A stretch of 64,000 nt of DNA from Doryteuthis pealeii (lineage: Eukaryota > Mollusca > Cephalopoda > Myopsida > Loliginidae). Of the stretch, positions 40,601-49,600 are shown one piece after another. The position numbers and the translations under genes are program-made. Under the pieces are notes generated by a model that worked only from the letters and a program-made list of their open reading frames with translations, was not told where the DNA came from and ran no database searches. Numbering within the stretch: position 1 is the stretch's first letter; every line of letters begins with the position of its first letter. Location: positions 99,518,992 to 99,582,991 of the forward strand of contig CM042145.1 in assembly GCA_023376005.1 (NCBI GenBank), written 5' to 3'.

Positions 40601-43600
40601 AGGTGCTGCTTCCAGGATTTGTTCAAGACAGCACATTGGTGTGTCCATATGTAGGTGTCCACAGAACATCACTTGCTTCTCCATCGGTGCCCAGCATGTC
40701 TTGTTCATCTTATTTGAATGGTTTGTGTAAAAGGAAGCAAGTGGTTTTTTATTAGGTGCTGCTTCCAGGATTTGTTCAAGACAGCACATTGGTGTGTCCA
40801 TATGTAGGTGTCCACAGAACATCACTTGCTTCTCCATCGGTGCCCAGCATGTCTTGTTCATCTTATTTGAATGGTTTGTGTAAAAGGAAGCAAGTGGTTT
40901 TTTATTAGGTGCTGCTTCCAGGATTTGTTCAAGACAGCACATTGGTGTGTCCATATGTAGGTGTCCACAGAACATCACTTGCTTCTCCATCGGTGCCCAG
41001 CATGTCTTGTTCATCTTATTTGAATGGTTTGTGTAAAAGGAAGCAAGTGGTTTTTATTAGGTGCTGCTTCCAGGATTTGTTCAAGACAGCACATTGGTGT
41101 GTCCATATGTAGGTGTCCACAGAACATCACTTGCTTCTCCATCGGTGCCCAGCATGTCTTGTTCATCTTATTTGAATGGTTTGTGTAAAAGGAAGCAAGT
41201 GGTTTTTTATTAGGTGCTGCTTCCAGGATTTGTTCAAGACAGCACATTGGTGTGTCCATATGTAGGTGTCCACAGAACATCACTTGCTTCTCCATCGGTG
41301 CCCAGCATGTCTTGTTCATCTTATTTGAATGGTTTGTGTAAAAGGAAGCAAGTGGTTTTTTATTAGGTGCTGCTTCCAGGATTTGTTCAAGACAGCACAT
41401 TGGTGTGTCCATATGTAGGTGTCCACAGAACATCACTTGCTTCTCCATCGGTGCCCAGCATGTCTTGTTCATCTTATTTGAATGGTTTGTGTAAAAGGAA
41501 GCAAGTGGTTTTTTATTAGGTGCTGCTTCCAGGATTTGTTCAAGACAGCACATTGGTGTGTCCATATGTAGGTGTCCACAGAACATCACTTGCTTCTCCA
41601 TCGTGCCAGCATGTCTTGTTCATCTTATTTGAATGGTTTGTGTAAAAGGAAGCAAGTGGTTTTTTATTAGGTGCTGCTTCCAGGATTTGTTCAAGACAGC
41701 ACATTGGTGTGTCCATATGTAGGTGTCCACAGAACATCACTTGCTTCTCCATCGGTGCCCAGCATGTCTTGTTCATCTTATTTGAATGGTTTGTGTAAAA
41801 GGAAGCAAGTGGTTTTTTATTAGGTGCTGCTTCCAGGATTTGTTCAAGACAGCACATTGGTGTGTCCATATGTAGGTGTCCACAGAACATCACTTGCTTC
41901 TCCATCGGTGCCCAGCATGTCTTGTTCATCTTATTTGAATGGTTTGTGTAAAAGGAAGCAAGGTTTTTTATTAGGTGCTGCTTCCAGGATTTGTTCAAGA
42001 CAGCACATTGGTGTGTCCATATGTAGGTGTCCACAGAACATCACTTGCTTCTCCATCGGTGCCCAGCATGTCTTGTTCATCTTATTTGAATGGTTTGTGT
42101 AAAAGGAAGCAAGTGGTTTTTTATTAGGTGCTGCTTCCAGGATTTGTTCAAGACAGCACATTGGTGTGTCCATATGTAGGTGTCCACAGAACATCACTTG
42201 CTTCTCCATCGGTGCCAGCATGTCTTGTTCATCTTATTTGAATGGTTTGTGTAAAAGGAAGCAAGTGGTTTTTTATTAGGTGCTGCTTCCAGGATTTGTT
42301 CAAGACAGCACATTGTGTGTCCATATGTAGGTGTCCACAGAACATCACTTGCTTCTCCATCGGTGCCCAGCATGTCTTGTTCATCTTATTTGAATGGTTT
42401 GTGTAAAAGGAAGCAAGTGGTTTTTTATTAGGTGCTGCTTCCAGGATTTGTTCAAGACAGCACATTGGTGTGTCCATATGTAGGTGTCCACAGAACATCA
42501 CATCACTTGTTCTTGAATTGTTTGTGTAAAAGGAAGCAAGTGGTTTTTTATTAGGTGCTGCTTCCAGGATTTGTTCAAGACAGCACATGTCCATATGTAG
42601 GTGTCCACAGAACATCACTTGCTTCTCCATCGGTGCCCAGCATGTCTTGTTCATCTTATTTGAATGGTTTGTGTAAAAGGAAGCAAGTGGTTTTTTATTA
42701 GGTGCTGCTTCCAGGATTTGTTCAAGACAGCACATTGGTGTGTCCATATGTAGGTGTCCACAGAACATCACTTGCTTCTCATCTGCATGTCTTGTTCATC
42801 TTATTTAAATGGTTTGTGTAAAAGGAAGCAAGTGTTTTTTTTATTAGGTGCTGCTTCCAGGATTTGTTCAAGACAGCACGTAGCACTCTTGTGTAGTTCC
42901 CATCTAGCTTTTTCTTTAAGCATTTCCTTAAAGTCCAAGTGATGCAGCCATACAGTAGCACTGACACCGCTACAGATTGGAAGGATTATCTTATCAGAAA
43001 GACCAAATTTCCATATGATCAATAATCTGTCTATAGCAGTCCATACCTTTCCTATGTATATATTGACATCACTTTCTGTAAATGAGATATTACTACCTAG
43101 GTATGTGAACTGATCTACTAATTTTAGAGGCTTGCCATCCAGTATGGAGATGTTTCCATCTTGCTGCCTTCTTCTAGGCTATGCAGCAATGATTCGCTTG
43201 TGCAGGTGTATTTGCGAGAAGTGCTAGATCATCTGTATAGTCCACATCTGTAATAGTTTCTGCAGGTTATTGCCTTTTTAGCATGAAACCTTTTTCTTTC
43301 ATTAGATCTAATGATGATCGTAGTATGTAGTCAAGGCATATTATAAATAAAAATGGTGCTAAACAATGAAAATAATTTTTATTTCTATTTTATTTCTGCC
43401 TACTGAGCTATCATGAGAAATCTGATCTCTCTGATAAAATAAAACAGGAAGTCTTCTAAGCTGTTGCCATATCAGTACTATTGTATGGCTACACCACTTG
43501 GACTTTAACAAAATGCCTGGAGAAAAAAGTTAGATGGCAATTACACATGAATGTTGCATGCTGTTTTAAATAAATCCTCAAAGCAGCACCCTACAAAACA

Positions 43601-46303
43601 GCAACTGTATGGCCACTTACTTCCCATCTTACAAACCACCCAAATAAAATGAGCAAGACATACCCATTCATTTCCATGAACTGTGGGAGGATGGAGATGA
43701 ACAATATATTCCTCTGTTCCGTTATTGTTGACTATATGTTTGTTCTCTTTGTTTCAGCAACTGACTAGCCTTTAGCCATTTGCCAATCTGTCTCTTCTCT
43801 CTGTCACACTCAGGGTGTCTCATTTGAATAGGGGCACTTTTTGAGAAGTAAGGACAAACTCATAAGCGACATTCTCCAATGGACTCCTACACATGGGCAC
43901 ACCAATGTTGGCCAATCAGTAAAAACTTACATTCATCAGCTCTGTATGGACACTGGATGCCGTCTAGAGGACATATCAAGAGCAAGTCAAGGGAAATCGT
44001 ACTGTCAGTATGACTTGATGATGATGAAAATAAATATTCATGATGAATAACCAGTGCCAAGTAAAGGGTTTTTAAAAAATATAATCTTTTACACAATGGT
44101 AGTAAGAAATAAAAATAAACAAATATTGAAAAATGAATATATAAAAGCATTACTTTATATTATTTAAATTTTTCAGACAGTTGTCCACATCTTTATTGTT
44201 ATATATACAACATTTCAGCCGATTAGCCCTCCGGCCTTCATCAGGTGTTTCTTGTCAAACTTGGGAAAGTTCTTGTCCAGTTAAACACATGGTGCAATGG
44301 ATATGAGGGTTGAGTTAATACAGTTTTAAGTGACAATCATCAGTAGGCTGCAGGTTCAATCCTGACTCTGGGCAAAAATAACATAGAATACTTAACATAG
44401 CTCAACATTTGTACCCAGTCATGGTTAACGGAATGAGAACAATCTACCCCAATGGATTAAATAAAAGGTTCAGTTTGAAGTTCCGTGAAGGATTCCAGTT
44501 ATGACAAGAAGGCTCCCGAGTTCAACGAGAAGGTTCCCCGAATTCAACAAGAAATACCTGAATAAGGCCAGTGGGCACATCGGCTGAAATGTTGTATATA
44601 TAACAATAAAAATGAGGACGACAGTCTGAAAAATTTAAATAATACAAATTATCAAACCTCATCTCAAAAATACAGACAAAAAAAAAAAAGCATTACTATT
44701 AAAAAGTCAAAGTAACAAAGTAATCATAATATAAACTGATTATATTGATAAAAGTCATGAACCCACTTATCACTGGTTGATAAAAAAGGGTGGGTAAATG
44801 AGCACTTGAAAAAGTCACTCACCCATAAGTAAAGTCGTCGGGGCGGCCTAATGTCGGTATCAGCCAGACAGCGAGGGAGTCTATCCCCTTTTCACTAGTG
44901 CTAGACCAAGGAGATTATTTTAGCGTCTGGGAAGGAGCGCCACACCTACCATCAGCTTTACCGCACAGATCCCTGTGCTACTCATACGCTGAGTTGGCGG
45001 GGGCCGGTATCGAACCAGGAAACTTGTGATTCCTAGACGAACGCTCTACCGACTGAGCTAACCTGGCCCCTATTCAAAGGTGTTAGAATCCGTGAAGTCA
45101 ATTTGGTAGGAGTTATGTTATTGTTGTTGCTGTTGCTGTTGCTCTATCTACCTATACATATATAAAGGGCAGTTGTGTGTATGTATGTATTGGTGTATAT
45201 CCAAATGAAACTATGAAAATAAAACAATTAACAACAAAGTAAATATATATGCACATTAAATATCACTGGTTCTTTCTTTTTGTGCAAAAATTATGAAGAT
45301 TTGATTTATATTCAAAGATATTTAAAAATCAAAATATACATAGAAATAGCATTGCAATTTTACTTAAAAATGACCAACATTTGTAAATCTCAAAAGTAAA
45401 TAAATCAATATACCATGGTGATTTTGTCCCCGCCCTTTACCCAGTTGATGCTGGGCAGCCGCTCCTAGTTATATATATAAGTAATAATAATACCTGAATA
45501 TTGGTTTACAGACTAGCTTGCAAACCTTTTTTGTTAATTGAAAATTTACAATGAATGGTTACAAAATATACTTATTACTATATGCTATTATAATCTATAT
45601 AACAAAGAACAGATTTATGAATGGACTATCACTGATTAAATAGTATTTCATTATAAAAAAAAATGACCAAATCAATCTCACCAAAACTGATAAACATGTG
45701 ACTAAGAATAGGTACTTCACATGGTATATTAGTTCTCAGAATAAGCTAGTGAGTTTAATTCACACTGAGAGTCCAATACTTCTGGCCTTGAGCCAACTAA
45801 GCTAAGCTTCTTAGTAAATGATGATGTGTTACTGAAAATTGTGAAATAAGAAAAATTCATAGATATAATTTCTGAATAATCAAAACAAACACGATTTGAA
45901 ACCTACATTCATAAAAATTGTGTGTGTTTGTGCAAGTACAAATATACAAATTTATATAGCCATCAAAATATGTGCTACATTTTCACAAACGGTTCAAGAC
46001 AAGTCACTAGTTGAAATAAGTCAGAGTTATTACCCTTTGATTTATAGCTCTACTTTTTCAACACTAAAAGTTGGATATGTGAAGACTGGCTTAGATATCA
46101 TTATTATTAACAATATTAATAAATCTAGACATTTAGTGACCAATAAATAAAAACTATCTTTAACAAACACCTAAACAAAAATTGTTTAAAATATTTTTTT
46201 CATTTAAATTGAATTTCGAAATGTGTAGACTATATTGTATAACCTAAAAAAAGGGAGCTTATAAAGAATTTAGTTGCTGTTAGGGTTATATTAAAAACAT
46301 GTT

Positions 46304-46379
<76 letters not shown>

Positions 46380-46651
46380 CATTATATATCTATACATTAT
46401 ACTAGATTGTTTATATATATATATATATATGGGAGAAATGTGAGGAGGTTAATCCGACAATATGTGGAAAAAAGTAGACAAACACAGGATGTTATGGAAA
46501 CTGGATGTTTATTGTCGACGATGCAACGTTTCAGCCATTTAGACCATCATCAACTGGGCTTTTGGTCCTGATGATGGTCTAAATGGCCGAAACATTGCAT
46601 CGTCGACAATAAACATCGAGTTTCCATAACATCCCGTTTGTCTACTTTTCT

Positions 46652-46688
<37 letters not shown>

Positions 46689-49600
46689 AAAGTATTTTTC
46701 TTAAAGTATTAGGAGGGGGGTCAGCAAATACATACATAAAAATCCAATAGAAAATTTAAACATCAAATAATAAAAATTATTTACCTCTTTTCTTCTTCTC
46801 CTTTTCTTAACTCGCTGCTCTTGTTTGGGCTTAAGGCCAGGAATTTCAAATACTCTAAATTCTTCATCCTCTGAAGAAACAAGAAAACAATATATAAAAG
46901 ATATAAATTCCAAAGGTACTAAAGACGAAAATAAAATAAAATTAATCTTAGATTTTTTTAAATATAATTTAGCATGGATATATTAGTTTTCCTTTGGTAC
47001 TCATTATTAGTCATTAATATTAACATTGTACGTTAATATCTATAAGAGATTTATAATTTGCTTGAAGCATTGTGTCTATATAGGTTTGGCGGTTGATTTT
47101 GAAGGCTATCACAATGCAAATGTAAAGAAAAACAGTTGCATTGTGATAGCTTTCAAAACCAACCACCAAAGTTGATATCTATATTTTTTGTGTTTTCTTT
47201 GGGCGTTTTTCTTTTTCTACACAGTTGTATCAAATACAATTAATTTTCAAGTATAAGGGGCCAGTTTAGCTCAGTCGGTAAAGCATCTGCCTTCGAACCA
47301 CAAGGTTCCGGGTTCAATAGCACTAGCAAAAAGGGGATAGACTCACTCGCTGTCCAGCTGGTACTAACAATAGGCCACTCTGCCTTCTTTATTTTACTTA
47401 TCAACTGACACAAAGTAAATAAAAATCGTCCAGACAGCGAGGGAGTCTATCCCCTTTTCACTAGCGCTAGACCAAGGAGGTTATTTTTGCATCTGAAGTG
47501 GTACGCCACACCTACCATCAGCTCCTTACTTTACTGCATAAATCCCTGTGCTACTCATACGCTGAGTTGGCAAGGCCTGGTATCGAACCATGAACCTTGT
47601 GGTACCTAGGCGGGCAGTCTACCAACTGAGCTAAACAGTTTTTGTCATGTTTTTTTAACCCCCACCACTAGCTATGAGTAGGTATGCGCCTTTTCGCGCA
47701 CCTGCTATAGAGGGGGATCACAGGAAATTCTTCTAAAAATAAAATAAAATAAAGTAACTATCCGATTTTAATAAAACTTTCGGTATATGAAGTAATAAAA
47801 GATTAACTTTTATTGTAAATAAATGTTTACTGAATTGAAAAGGCTAATAAGTTTTTTTGTTAGTTTTTGTTTCGCGCATTGATCCTCCGTACAAATATCT
47901 TGGTATTTCTTTTTCTGCATGAAAATAAATTTTACATTTTTTGAAAGATAATTCAATGACGGAACATATGTAAAAAAATAAATAAATCGATACTAGACTA
48001 ACTTTGGTAATAGGGTGTCTTAAACCTTGAAACTTAAGTCTCATAAATAGATTTTTTTTTTTTTTTTTTTTGAAAACTGCTGCCTCTGTGAATAATTTCA
48101 AATAAGTTCAAATCCATGACACCTGTAGAGCTCAAACAGTGTTTATTTGAAGAAATTAATTATTTTTTAAATCAACAATAAAAAGAATTTTTAAATTAAT
48201 GTGTATAATCCTCCATAGAAAATTAGTTGGGTCTAATCGTTCGCATCAAGATGCGATAACTATGTCAACAAAGATTAAGAATTTACGCCACGGGAATTTA
48301 ATTTAAAATGTAAAAATTTAGGTTATATGTAACAGAAATTTGTTTTTTCTTTTTTTTTTAACACAAACTTGGAATTGTTCTTTATATCAAATGTAAAAGA
48401 AAACATTAAAAAGTAAATTTTCCATTTTTTATTGACGTTTTAAAATATTTTTTAACAATTTGCGCGCATTTGAGAAGTCCGTAAATTGAGCAACCCTAAC
48501 TATGAGTAAATCAGTTGTACAGACCCTTAAGGCTCTCTAGTCTTGGTGGGCGGCCAGTCTAGGAAAAGGATAACAGTGAATTTAAAAGCCAGGAGCTACA
48601 GTCCCTAAAGCAATTCAACATTTTCTTCTATTTTCAACAATTTCTGCTACGACACTGGTACCCAGCTGTATCGGACCAAGCCCTCTTATACATCACAGTG
48701 GCATAGCAACTACCGATCTTCCATAACATTGCCCAATAAAAACGAAAAATTAATATATTCAGAAAAAACAAATGTTGAACCAGAACAATACAACCATGGG
48801 ACTATAAAAAAAAACATACAATCACAAAATAGAAGGCCTTTTCCGCTAGTCCGCACAAAAAGCTAACGTCCGTAATTTTAAAGTACGGAAGCCTAAAAAG
48901 AAAAAGAATTAAGTTACACTTTCTTTTTCTTTTCGACAAGAAACTAAACTCGTCGTATTATTTTTTTACTTAAATTTTAAGACTGATTTTAAACAACCAA
49001 AACATTTTAAACTTTCTTCCGAACGATCAATTTTGTATTCATTTTTGTAGGAGTCCAGATCACTTAAGTTGTCAGATTACATAAATAATAAAGAATACGA
49101 AACCAAAAGTTTGAAATAAAAAAGAAATTGCAATAGGACATAGCATTTAGGGTATTTTTCGTTAATTCCAACCAAACTAACTCTTTCATTAGAGAGAAAT
49201 GATCGAAGTTTATTTCGTTGATGTTATCCCGACTCAAGTCAAGTTAGAATAACTTTTCTTTTTTGTTTTCATAGTAACTGTTTTCCTTTTTAGGCCTCCA
49301 TACTTGAAAATTAAGGACGTTAACTTTTGAGGATACTAACGAAAAAGACCCAAATAAATATCAGTCAACTGAACAGAAATATATATATATTTTTTTTTAA
49401 TTTAAAAAAAAGTTTCTAAACGTGTTATCTCAAACTTAAGGTTTATTTTGGCCATTAACTCTCAACTCTTTTGAACACAATTTAACTAAAAATCTATGGA
49501 TGTACATAGAATCAAAATAAGAAATTCGGAACAATTAGTTACCCTGCCTTCATTTATTCACTTTGCAAAAAATAAGGAAATTTGTAGCGTTTTAGCGTGT

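Larger units (their letters stand above)
25547..46784 (-). other. MRPS35 intron 2
   Basis: 21.2 kb and the most repeat-laden part: family I copies, a Helitron, the 1.5-kb palindrome, paired MITEs with a nested solo LTR, family C fragments, the LINE-derived tandem array, a second LINE fragment and foldback elements. Stretches 26000-27850 and 29650-30600 are plain AT-rich DNA where I recognise nothing. Confidence 0.7.

Noticed and set aside
38501..42880. CRISPR-like or protein-repeat gene
   Set aside because: Units are contiguous with no unique spacers, the host is an animal genome, and the sequence derives from a LINE; the long ORFs follow from a period divisible by three.
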